Shown here: positions 45,501 to 53,300 of the stretch, one piece after another | Numbering within the stretch: position 1 is the first letter of the stretch | Layout: each line of letters opens with the position of its first letter | DNA from: an uncultured Eubacteriales bacterium | GTDB taxonomy: Bacteria > Bacillota > Clostridia > Tissierellales > Peptoniphilaceae | Length of the DNA: 64,000 nucleotides | NCBI GenBank assembly: GCA_900539725.1 | Contig: UQDI01000001.1 | Coordinates: forward strand, 1 to 64,000 | Direction of reading: 5' to 3' | Notes under the pieces: generated by a model | Told to the model about the DNA's origin: nothing | Seen by the model: the letters and a program-made list of their open reading frames with translations, nothing else | The model's database searches: none | Program-made: the position numbers and the translations under genes

Positions 45501-45504
45501 AATT

Positions 45505-45531
45505 ACTCAGGTTAACGCCTGAGTTTTTTTA
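45505..45531 (+). terminator. Intrinsic terminator after rpmF
   Basis: A 7-bp stem ACTCAGG / CCTGAGT with a 6-nt loop is followed by seven T. It means plsX is no longer read from the rpmF promoter. Confidence 0.88.
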
Positions 45532-45553
45532 TTGTGTATTTGTTCCTACTAGG

Positions 45554-45581
45554 TCCAAGTGATTTGGAGCAGTTCCAAGTG
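45554..45581. repeat. Short direct and inverted repeats at the left edge of the relic
   Basis: TCCAAGTG occurs twice, at 45554-45561 and 45574-45581, and the first copy also forms a TCCAA / TTGGA inverted repeat (45554-45568). Possibly an old recombination scar or a regulator site. The rest of 45532-45649 shows no gene. Confidence 0.3.
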
Positions 45582-45649
45582 GGACAAGGAAAAAAACAAG
45601 GACTATCTCAATAAATACTAACGCAAGCACAAGTATAAAATAGGCTAAA

Positions 45650-45678
45650 TTGACTTATCGGTCTATTTATGATATAAT
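45650..45678 (+). promoter_or_regulatory. Promoter inside the element relic
   Basis: TTGACT (45650-45655), 17-nt spacer, TATAAT (45673-45678), 36 nt before the Xre-type start codon. It would also drive the metallochaperone gene, since no terminator lies between. Confidence 0.85.
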
Positions 45679-45713
45679 ATATCTTAACAATTAATCGGAT
45701 AAGGGGTAATAAT

Positions 45714-45833
45714 ATGGCAATTTCTTATAAACCATTATGGCACTTATTGGTAGAAAGAGAAATGAACAAAGAAGACTTAAAAAGAGCTGCAAGCTGTAGA
45801 TCCATTGAAAGAAGTATTAGATATCCTGATTAA
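45714..45833 (+). pseudogene. 5' fragment of an Xre/Cro-family regulator
   Basis: A 39-codon reading frame begins MAISYKPLWHLLVEREMNKE, the start of a short (about 65-residue) helix-turn-helix regulator common on conjugative elements. The expected recognition helix and C-terminal half are missing; after residue 26 the frame runs into unrelated codons and stops. The downstream bases are the end of another gene in a different frame, so this is a deletion junction. Confidence 0.7.
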
Positions 45834-45870
45834 CTATAGAAATAATATTTATTTAGACAGGAGGAAATAA
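45781..45870 (+). pseudogene. 3' fragment of an unrecognised gene fused to the Xre remnant
   Basis: In the +1 frame relative to the Xre fragment, an open stretch without a start encodes KELQAVDPLKEVLDILINYR and nine more residues before TAA at 45868. It looks like the C-terminus of a lost gene that once preceded the metallochaperone. I cannot name it. The AGGAGG ribosome site of the next gene lies in its last codons. Confidence 0.45.
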
Positions 45871-45871
45871 A

Positions 45872-46369
45872 GTGAGTCAAGAAAATAAGATAAATCAATC
45901 TTGCTGAGGTTCAATACAAAAAACCACTGGTACAGTGGAAGAAAAAGCAAATTGCCCCAAATGTCACAAAATAGGAGAAAAGGTTAAGAATATAACTGTA
46001 AAGCATATGGTATCAGAAAACCTTATGGGAAAGGTTGTAGATGAAGAAACTTACTATTTATGTATGAATGAAGATTGTGATGTCGTGTATTATAACTTAA
46101 ACAATGAAAGAGTTTTTTATAAGGAAGATGTAAAAGTTCCTATATGGTTTAAAAAGGATGCAAATCCCAAATATATATGCTATTGCAACCAAGTTACAGA
46201 GCAACAAATTATAAACGCTGTTTTAGATGATGGTGCAAAGAATATTAAAGATATTATTAGACTTACAGGGGCAATGAAAAATGCAAAGTGCGAAATTAAC
46301 AATCCTTTGGGTAAATGCTGTAGTCCTTTTATTCAAGAAACCATCAATAAGGCATTAAAAAGCAAATAA
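45872..46369 (+). CDS. CopZ N-domain-like metallochaperone, candidate selenoprotein (UGA at codon 12)
   Basis: Read from GTG 45872, 7 nt after AGGAGG, the frame meets TGA at 45905-45907 (codon 12) in the context Ser-Cys-UGA-Gly and then stays open to TAA at 46367: 165 residues counting Sec. The part after the UGA matches the N-terminal domain of CopZ: ANCPKCHKIG (C28, C31), YLCMNEDCDVVYYN (C64, C69), YICYCNQVT (C103, C105), C140 and GKCCS (C149, C150). In Archaeoglobus CopZ that domain holds a [2Fe-2S] cluster and a zinc ion and delivers copper. No HMA domain follows. The alternative start GTG 45935 has no ribosome site. A SECIS-like hairpin lies at the right distance. The function as a metal or metalloid chaperone is inferred; a UGA nonsense mutation is the main alternative. 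Confidence 0.75.
45924..45938 (+). promoter_or_regulatory. Candidate bacterial SECIS hairpin
   Basis: A perfect 5-bp stem CCACT / AGTGG encloses loop GGTAC. The loop starts 21 nt after the UGA and begins with two G. Bacterial SECIS elements are small hairpins inside the coding region, about 15-40 nt after the UGA, with a G among the first loop bases; this one fits. It is also translated as in-frame codons, as required. Confidence 0.65.
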
Positions 46370-46453
46370 TAGTTTGCGACACATAATTTATAAAGTACGT
46401 CACAACAGTAATAAAATTAAAAATAATAAAAAACTATAGAATTAAAATTTTAA

Positions 46454-46486
46454 CGGTTCAGATGCAAAAGTCTGGGCCGCTTTTTT
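46454..46486 (+). terminator. Hairpin with T-run in the leader of the PcfB-like remnant
   Basis: A 9-bp stem (CGGTTCAGA with TCTGGGCCG, two G-U pairs) has an 8-nt loop and is followed by C and six T. It would terminate the metallochaperone transcript and may be an attenuator for the gene starting 28 nt later. Positions 46370-46453 show nothing else. Confidence 0.7.
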
Positions 46487-46513
46487 ATTTTTCCCGGAAA
46501 GGAGGTCGCCTAT

Positions 46514-46771
46514 ATGGTAAATGATGAAGTTAATAATAAGGCTATAAATATTGAGATAAAAGTGGCTCAGTATTCAGCAAAGGCTATTTTAAAAGCTATG
46601 AAAAAGATTATAGAAGATGCCAATGAAAAAAGTCAACAACTTGCAGATTATATTAGTGAAAAAAGAAAAACCAATTCAAGGAAACTTAAGGATATGGTAA
46701 AGAAAGGTCATCTGGAAAATATTGATAAGCAAATCGAAAATAAATTCAATGCTTTTAAGGATTACGCATAA
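46514..46771 (+). pseudogene. Truncated PcfB/DUF3801-like conjugation protein
   Basis: An 85-residue helical, lysine-rich protein beginning MVNDEVNNKAINIEIKVAQY, similar to the N-terminal part of PcfB-like relaxosome accessory proteins of conjugative elements. The usual C-terminal block (an ARKYGIDFALKK-like ending) is replaced by KFNAFKDYA and a stop. AAAGGAGGTCGCC is a strong ribosome site. The family call is from sequence memory and moderate; translation may still occur but the gene looks shortened. Confidence 0.5.
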
Positions 46772-47114
46772 AGGCGTAAAATAAATTGGGGGTTTGTTAG
46801 AGATAAAGATACAAGACTTTATATTAACAATACAAACTACACAAAAGAAATGAATAATGAAAATTGGAAAAGATTGGAAGATTTATTTTAATGCGTTGTT
46901 AGATGACAAGAAATTTAATAATGAAACTTTTAAAGAGATAGCATAAATGTTATCTCTTTTTTATTACAAGAAATAAGGTATATATAGGAGATAGAAATTA
47001 AAAACGCTATCGTCTTTTTTATATTAAATACGGGTAAAAATATTAACAAGAAATTTGTAACGTTTTGATTTTTCAATCGTCTAACTATTAGAAAGCAAGA
47101 AAGGGTGTGATTTT
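46772..47114 (+). other. Element debris without a recognisable gene
   Basis: About 340 bp of AT-rich sequence. It contains an open stretch in the PcfB frame directly after its stop (reading NWGFVRDKDTRLYINNTNY) with no start, a 29-codon frame at 46857-46946 (MKIGKDWKIYFNALLDDKK) that I do not recognise, and the hairpin noted separately. None has enough length or similarity to be called a gene. Confidence 0.5.
46935..46963 (+). terminator. Intrinsic terminator in the element debris
   Basis: Stem GAGATAGC / GTTATCTC (46935-46942, 46949-46956; one G-U) with a 6-nt loop is followed by six T. It lies across the stop of the 29-codon frame and probably ended a former gene of the element. Confidence 0.7.
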
Positions 47115-47243
47115 ATGGACTATGATTACGAAATAATATATAAAGAATATTTTTCTAAAGTATATTTATATGTTTTGACAATTAGTCATGATGAACATAT
47201 AGCTGAAGAAATCACACAAGAAACTTTTTTTAAAGTAAAATAA
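47115..47243 (+). pseudogene. 5' fragment of an ECF-type sigma factor
   Basis: Forty-two codons, beginning MDYDYEIIYKEYFSKVYLYV and reaching EEITQETFFKVK, match region 2 of RNA polymerase sigma-70 ECF proteins. The stop falls exactly where the family continues, so regions 2.3 to 4 are missing (usual length about 160-180). GGGTGTG precedes the ATG. It resembles sigma genes carried on clostridial conjugative elements. Confidence 0.7.
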
Positions 47244-47272
47244 CTACGTATCTCATCTCATTCATAAAAAAC

Positions 47273-47301
47273 TTGATTTAATAGGCAAAATAATGTATAA
47301 T
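47273..47301 (+). promoter_or_regulatory. Promoter of the plsX-acpP-rnc-smc-ftsY operon
   Basis: TTGATT (47273-47278), 17-nt spacer and TATAAT (47296-47301) lie 28 nt before the plsX ATG. It starts 30 nt beyond the sigma-factor remnant, so it may have been in the original rpmF-plsX spacer or recruited after the insertion. Confidence 0.85.
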
Positions 47302-47328
47302 AATTATGGATTTAGAACGGAGGAAATT

Positions 47329-48303
47329 ATGAAGTTATTAATTGATACACAAGGCGGCGACAATGCACCTAAAGCTATGCTCATGGCTGTACAAAAGGCA
47401 AAGGCAGAGGACAGCTCTTTAGATTTTGTTTTGTTCGGCGATAGAAAAGAGATTGAAGAGCATCTTGGAGCTGATGCAGCGAATTATGAGATAGTTCAAA
47501 CTGAAGACGTTATCACAAATGAAGACGAGGCGGCTCTATCCATAAGAAAGAAGAATAAAGCATCCATAGTCCTAGCATCAAAGTACTTAGTGGAACATGA
47601 CGATGCAGATGCCTTTATATCATCTGGATCAACTGGCGCGCTTCTTGCGGCAGCTATGCTTATAGTAAAGAGGATAGATGGCTTTAAAAGAGCGAGCATA
47701 CCAACATTCTTACCGGGAATAAAGGGACCAACACTACTTTTGGATTCAGGGGCCAATGTTGACTGCGAGCCAGAATTTATTTATGAATTTGCTAAGCTTG
47801 GATCAAAGTACGTTGAAAAGCTACTTGGCATAGAAAGACCGAAGATTGCTTTGGTATCTAACGGCGCTGAAGCTAAAAAGGGCAATGAGCTAACTAAGAA
47901 GGCTCATGAAATACTTAAAAATTCAGAACTTAATTTTATTGGCAATATCGAAGCCAATGAAGTTCTTACAACTGAAGCAGACATCATCGTTCAAGACGGC
48001 TTTGTGGGCAATGTAATACTAAAGGAGCTTGAAGGAGCTAGCAAAGTTTTTGTAGGAAATATTAAAAACTTTGTAATGAAAGATGATAAATACTTTGCTT
48101 CTGATGAATTAAAGATGTCTTTCTTAAAGGATATCATGTCACTTATGGGACTTACTAAGTACGGCGGATCACCTGTTTTAGGCGTAAATAAAGCAATAAT
48201 CAAAGCACATGGCAATAGTGATGAGAAGGCATTTTACCTAGCTATAAGAAATACTGTTGACTTTGTGAATTCAGGAGTTATAGAATATTTAAAGGAAAAT
48301 TAG
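47329..48303 (+). CDS. plsX: Phosphate acyltransferase PlsX
   Basis: Makes acyl-phosphate from acyl-ACP for PlsY. It has 324 residues from ATG 47329 (product MKLLIDTQGGDNAPKAMLMA), which follows GGAGG; the frame extends 12 codons upstream across the promoter and is not used. Conserved SSGSTGALLAAAMLIVKRI, LLDSGANVDC, VSNGAEAKKGN and DGFVGNV are present. acpP starts 9 nt later. Confidence 0.95.
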   Translation: MKLLIDTQGGDNAPKAMLMAVQKAKAEDSSLDFVLFGDRKEIEEHLGADAANYEIVQTEDVITNEDEAALSIRKKNKASIVLASKYLVEHDDADAFISSGSTGALLAAAMLIVKRIDGFKRASIPTFLPGIKGPTLLLDSGANVDCEPEFIYEFAKLGSKYVEKLLGIERPKIALVSNGAEAKKGNELTKKAHEILKNSELNFIGNIEANEVLTTEADIIVQDGFVGNVILKELEGASKVFVGNIKNFVMKDDKYFASDELKMSFLKDIMSLMGLTKYGGSPVLGVNKAIIKAHGNSDEKAFYLAIRNTVDFVNSGVIEYLKEN

Positions 48304-48311
48304 GAGGAGCT

Positions 48312-48542
48312 ATGTTAGAAGAAAAAATTAAAGAAATAATTGCTAAGCAATTTAAAGTAGATCTTAAAGATTTAAAGGACGAAACAAGATTTAAAGAAGA
48401 CTTAAAGGCAGATTCCATCGCCATAGTTGAATTAATTATGAATTTAGAAGACGAATTAAATGTAAGCCTTGATGATGACAAGGTTACAAGTGTTAAAACA
48501 GTTGGAGAGGCAATCGCACTAGCCGTAGAAGCTGCAAAATAA
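48312..48542 (+). CDS. acpP: Acyl carrier protein
   Basis: A 76-residue acidic four-helix protein. The phosphopantetheine serine is in LKADSIAIVEL (DSI instead of the more common DSL, a frequent variation). CoA, the donor of the prosthetic group, is made by coaBC and coaD in this window. AGGAGG lies upstream and one base overlaps rnc. The fabH/fabD/fabG genes that often sit between plsX and acpP are absent. Confidence 0.95.
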   Translation: MLEEKIKEIIAKQFKVDLKDLKDETRFKEDLKADSIAIVELIMNLEDELNVSLDDDKVTSVKTVGEAIALAVEAAK

Positions 48543-49255
48543 TGAAGAATTCTGATATATCCGATGCTCGCGAAAAGCTCAAAAGCTTGCAGGCGATTAT
48601 CGGATATAATTTTAATGACGAAAATTTGCTTTTCACTAGCCTAGTTCACAAGAGCGCTAGTGAGGCTGAGTTTTTAACTGCATCATATAGCGCTCAGAGC
48701 CTTGAGTTTTTAGGCGACAAAGTACTTTCTTATGTCCTAGCAAAGTATTTATTCACTAAGTACATAGACAAGGACGAAGGTACTCTGTCTAAGTACATTG
48801 CCATGCTTGGCAAAGCTTCATACCAAAATATGGTCGCTAAAGACCTTCATTTGGATGAGTACATCTATATGGAAGCAAATTTAAGATTAGATCTTGATAA
48901 GACTTCGATACTCTCTGATCACTTAGAGGCCTTGATTGCTGCCATATACTTAGATTCAGACATCGATGCAGCTGAGAAATTTATACTGGATAAATATTTA
49001 AAAGATGCCAATATGCTCTTGGACGCGAAGAGTGATTTTCTAAATTATAGAAATATTTTGATTGAATATGCTCAAAAGCATGGCCTAGACTTAATATTTA
49101 CTCTAGTAAATGAATATGGACCTGATAATGATAAAAGTTTTGAGTACGCTGTAGAACTTGATGGCTATAGGGCAATTGCTATAGCTAAGAGGAAGAAAAC
49201 TGCTCAGCAATTGGCATCTAAGGAACTTGCGATTGAAATGAAATTGATAAAATGA
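48542..49255 (+). CDS. rnc: Ribonuclease III
   Basis: Double-strand-specific endoribonuclease processing rRNA and regulatory RNAs. The 237 residues have the RNase III signature LEFLGDKVLS, the second acidic cluster DHLEALIAAIYLDSD and a C-terminal dsRNA-binding domain (about 163-235, ending AKRKKTAQQLASKELAIEM). It overlaps the next gene by 4 nt. Confidence 0.95.
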   Translation: MKNSDISDAREKLKSLQAIIGYNFNDENLLFTSLVHKSASEAEFLTASYSAQSLEFLGDKVLSYVLAKYLFTKYIDKDEGTLSKYIAMLGKASYQNMVAKDLHLDEYIYMEANLRLDLDKTSILSDHLEALIAAIYLDSDIDAAEKFILDKYLKDANMLLDAKSDFLNYRNILIEYAQKHGLDLIFTLVNEYGPDNDKSFEYAVELDGYRAIAIAKRKKTAQQLASKELAIEMKLIK

Positions 49256-50331
49256 AAAAAAACTATATAATACCAATTTTTATACCGCATCTAGGCTGCC
49301 CAAATGATTGCATTTTCTGCAATCAAAAGAAGATAGCCAAGGACTACGATGCGCAAAAAGAAGAAAATATAAAAAAGGATATAGAAAAGTATTTGGCGCT
49401 ATATGAAGGAAAAAGTGATATAGAGCTTGCTTTTTATGGAGGCAGCTTCACTGCACTTGATTACCCGCTTATGCTTAGCTATTTAAAGCTTGCAAATATA
49501 TACATAGAGCGTGGCCTCATTGATAGCATAAGGATATCGACAAGGCCGGACGCTATAAGTGAAGAAATTCTTAATGAGCTGGAAAAGTATAATGTAAAAA
49601 CCATTGAGCTAGGCGCGCAGTCAATGAATGACGCTGTTTTAGATGCACTGAGGAGAGGTCATAAGGTGACTGACACCATTCTCAGCGCTAAAATGATTAA
49701 GAAGAGAGGCTTTACCCTTGGACTTCAAATGATGACGGGCCTATATAAGTCAAGTAAAGAGATGGATATAGCTACAGCTGAAGCAATAGCTGCGCTTGAA
49801 CCAGACTTTGTAAGGATATATCCAACGCTTGTCATAAAGGACACGGAGCTTGTAGATAGACTTGAAGATGGCTCATACAAGCCATTGGATGTAGACGAGG
49901 CAGTTGATACGCTTAAGAGCTTAGTTATCATTTTTGAAGCAAAAGACATTGAGATAATTAGAATAGGTCTTCAAACTACTGATAATATTCAGCTAGGTAA
50001 GGACGTAGTGGCAGGGCCATTCCACCCGGCGATACGCTCATTAACATACGAGGCAATCTATCTAGAGATCATAGAAGAATTTATTGAGCTTAATAAAATT
50101 ACAAATGATTTTACCATAGCATCTTCAAAAAAAGTCGCTTCATACTTGAGCGGCTCAAAAAAAACAAATAGAAAGAAAATTTATCAAAAATATAAAATAA
50201 ATTACGAGATAAAAGGCATCTTTGATGAGGACGATAGGCTAATGTTTTACGATGGAAGCCCGCAAAGCTACTCATTTAAGATTCTTTTAAAGAATAAGTA
50301 CGAAAGGGGCAAATATTTTGCGTTTAAATAA
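49252..50331 (+). CDS. Elp3-like radical SAM protein
   Basis: A 359-residue radical SAM protein with cluster motif CPNDCIFC in GCPNDCIFCNQKKI (Cys about 16, 20, 23), FYGGSFTAL, SIRISTRPDAI and ELGAQSMNDAVL. It looks like the Elp3 radical SAM domain without the acetyltransferase domain. It sits between rnc and smc in many clostridia, but its substrate is not known to me; tRNA wobble uridine modification is the Elp3-based guess. It overlaps smc by 14 nt. Confidence 0.85.
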   Translation: MKKNYIIPIFIPHLGCPNDCIFCNQKKIAKDYDAQKEENIKKDIEKYLALYEGKSDIELAFYGGSFTALDYPLMLSYLKLANIYIERGLIDSIRISTRPDAISEEILNELEKYNVKTIELGAQSMNDAVLDALRRGHKVTDTILSAKMIKKRGFTLGLQMMTGLYKSSKEMDIATAEAIAALEPDFVRIYPTLVIKDTELVDRLEDGSYKPLDVDEAVDTLKSLVIIFEAKDIEIIRIGLQTTDNIQLGKDVVAGPFHPAIRSLTYEAIYLEIIEEFIELNKITNDFTIASSKKVASYLSGSKKTNRKKIYQKYKINYEIKGIFDEDDRLMFYDGSPQSYSFKILLKNKYERGKYFAFK

Positions 50332-53300
50332 ATTAATATTGAAGGGATTTAAGTCCTTCGCAAATAGAACTGAAATAGTCTTTACTCCTGGAGTTACAAC
50401 GATTGTAGGGCCTAATGGTAGTGGTAAGAGCAATATATCTGACGCAGTTAGATGGGTTTTAGGCGAACAAAGCAATAAATCTCTTAGAGCAAATAAGGCA
50501 AGTGACGTTATCTTCCAAGGAACTGAAGAGAAAAAAGCGCTTGGCTACGCTCAAGTAAGTATAGTGTTTTCAAATGATGATAACGCTCTACCTGTTGAAT
50601 ACCAAGAGGTTGAAGTCACAAGACGCATGTACCGCTCAGGCGAGAGCGAATTTTTTATAAACAATAAAAAGGCCAGGATGAAGGACGTTAGAGAGCTTTT
50701 CCTGGACACAGGCGTTGGTAAGGACGGCTACTCCATCATTGGCCAAGGAAGGATAGACGAGATACTATCAAACAAGCCAGAGGACAGAAGAGCCATCTTT
50801 GAAGAGGCATCAGGCGTTAGTAAGTATAGATACAAAAAAGAAGAATCCTTAAGGAAGCTTGATAAGACTGAAGCAAATTTACTTAGAATAAAAGATATTC
50901 TTTATGAAATAGAACAAAATGAAGCGAGACTTAAGGGCGAATCGGAAAAGGCTAGAGAATATAAGGGCCTTATGGAAGAGTACAAAAAGGTTGACGTATC
51001 TATTTCATACAATGCTTATGAAAAGATTGAGAAGAATTTACTTAAATTTACTGCGGATAAAGATAGGCTCATCGATGATTTAAAATTAAGTGAAATAAAA
51101 AATAAAGAAGTTGAAGAGAGCGCTGCGCCACTACAAGCTGAGCTTAAGAAATATGAAGCGCTTATCGATGAGATTAAAGAGCAAAGAAATAAAGATCTTA
51201 GAGACTTTGATATCAATAGGCAAAAGCTTGAGATAAACAAAGAAAAACTTAAGTCTATAGAAGACAAAGTGCTTGATAACAAATTAAAAGAGAAAGAACA
51301 TGAGAATAAATTACTAGAATCAGAAGAAAAAATAAAAACACTATCTCTTGTGAAAAAATCAAGCGAAGAAACTTTATTAAAGATTGCTAAGGACCTTGAA
51401 GCACTTAAAAATGAAAATGCATCTTATGATAGAACTAGCTATGATGACGCTATGAATATGGGCCTAGCGCTTGATAAAGAGCTTGAGGCGCTAAGACTAA
51501 GTATAGAAAACAAGAATAATAATAAAGCTAGTCAAAACGAAAAGCTTACGGATATAGAAAAAAAGATAAGCGATAAAGAAAATGAATTAAATAAGCAAAA
51601 TGATGAATTCGATAAAGCAAATAGCAATCTTAATGATTTAAATAAGACGTTTAGTGAAAAGGAAGAGCTTTACAAAAAAGCCAAAGATGAGATCACAGCA
51701 AAAGTTGATGAATTAGCAAAATCAAAGGACGCTTACTTTGCTTTAGAAAATGACATTAGAGTTTTAGAAAAAAGTTATGAGATGCACAAAAATCTTGAGG
51801 AGAATCTCGACGGCTACTACAGAAGCGTTAAAGAGATAGCCAAGGCGGCGAAGAAAAATTATTTTAAATCTGAATCGAGACTTGTGGTTGACATCTTTAA
51901 CTGCGATGAAAAGTACTCACTTGCGATAGAATCAGCACTTCAATCGAATTTACAAGCCATAGTCATAGATAGAGATGACGATGCCAAAGAGTACATCGAC
52001 TTTTTGAAGAAGAATAACTATGGTAGAGCGACTTTCTATCCACTTAATAGATATACTTCTAGATCAAACGAAAATTTTAATATCAATGACAAAGATGCCA
52101 TAGGTTTTGCGAGCGAACTAATTATTTATGATAAAAAATATGACAATCTATTCAAGAGCTTGCTTCAAAGAACAGTTGTAACGACTACTTTTGATGCAGC
52201 TTTAAGAATATCAAAAGTTTATAAACAATATAGATACGTTAGTTTAGATGGACAAATAATAAATTCATCTGGATCAATAGTGGGCGGTAGCCAAGTAAAA
52301 TCATCATTTATCTCGCGTAAACACATGCTTACTAAGCTAATGGACGAGATAAAAGAGAAGAAAAAATCATTAGAAGCAGCTAAAGCGGCGCTTATAAATA
52401 AGGAAGAAGAGATTAAGAGTGAGAAAACATCTTATGACAAGCTAAATGAAGAAATCATTTCAATAAATGAAAAGATAAACACTGCTAAAAAAGAAATCAA
52501 TTCACTTGAGATAAACATAAACTTTAGCAAAAGAGATATAAGTGAAGCAAAGACTCAAAGAGAAGAGCTTATGAAATCACTTGAAGCGCTTGAAGAAGAG
52601 ATAGCTCAAGGCGCTAAGGACTTAGAAGAGCTTAAGAGTAAAAAGCTTGAGCATGAGAAGACGATAGAAGCCGAAAAAGAACTTATCAAGGGCTTTGAAG
52701 AAGAAAAAGATAGACGAAACGAAAAGCTTCTTCAAATAAGCGTTGAAAAATCTACTTTAGAAGCAAAGCTTGAAAGAACTGAGGAAGACATTGCTATATC
52801 ACAAGAATATATAGCTAAGTCACAAGAGATTAAAGATGGCCTTGCAAGCGATTTTAAGGAGCTTAGCCAAAATAAAGAAGCACTTGAAAATGAAAATGCT
52901 AGCATCATGGACTTCTTAAAGAAAAATGAAGAGCTTGAACAAGAATACATTGATAAGATCAATCAAAAGACAGATGAAAAGGAAAAAGTTTTATCTAAGA
53001 TCTTTGATCTGCAAAATGAGATAAAGACTTGTCAAGAAGGCATCATCGCAATCAAAGACGAGATTAATAAGAATGAGGTTTTACTTGCTCGTAATGAAGT
53101 AATGAAAGATAATATCAAAGAAAAGTTATCGAACGATTACTTCATTAACGTTGAAAATATCGACAAGGAAAGCCTTGTTAAGGCAAGCTCAAAAGACTTA
53201 AAAGAACTACAAGAAAAGATTGATGCCCTTGGCGATGTATCACTATCATCTATAAAAGAGTATGAAGATACATTGACAAGATTAGAATTCTTAAGAAAGC

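Larger units (their letters stand above)
45550..47250. mobile_element. Relic of an integrative conjugative element between rpmF and plsX
   Basis: The interval holds an own-promoter Xre-type regulator start, a cysteine-rich metallochaperone gene, an attenuator-like hairpin, a truncated PcfB/DUF3801-like protein and a truncated ECF sigma factor. These parts occur together in Tn1549-like and related clostridial conjugative elements; that link is from family knowledge. No relaxase, coupling protein or integrase remains and I could not find flanking direct repeats, so the ends given are approximate. The surrounding operon (rpmF-plsX-acpP-rnc-smc) is intact on both sides. Confidence 0.65.

Noticed and set aside
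45905..45907. UGA read as tryptophan (alternative genetic code)
   Set aside because: recJ, plsY, rluD, tcdA and others end in TGA at the expected protein lengths, and Trp is encoded by TGG throughout.
45935..46369. Metallochaperone starting at the internal GTG 45935
   Set aside because: No ribosome site precedes it, and GTG 45872 has AGGAGG at 7 nt. It would also drop the Cys-UGA-Gly region. Kept only as a fallback if the UGA is a real stop.
46857..46946. 29-codon frame in the element debris as a gene
   Set aside because: It has no ribosome site or recognised similarity, and its stop lies in a terminator stem; it is more likely the remains of a longer gene.
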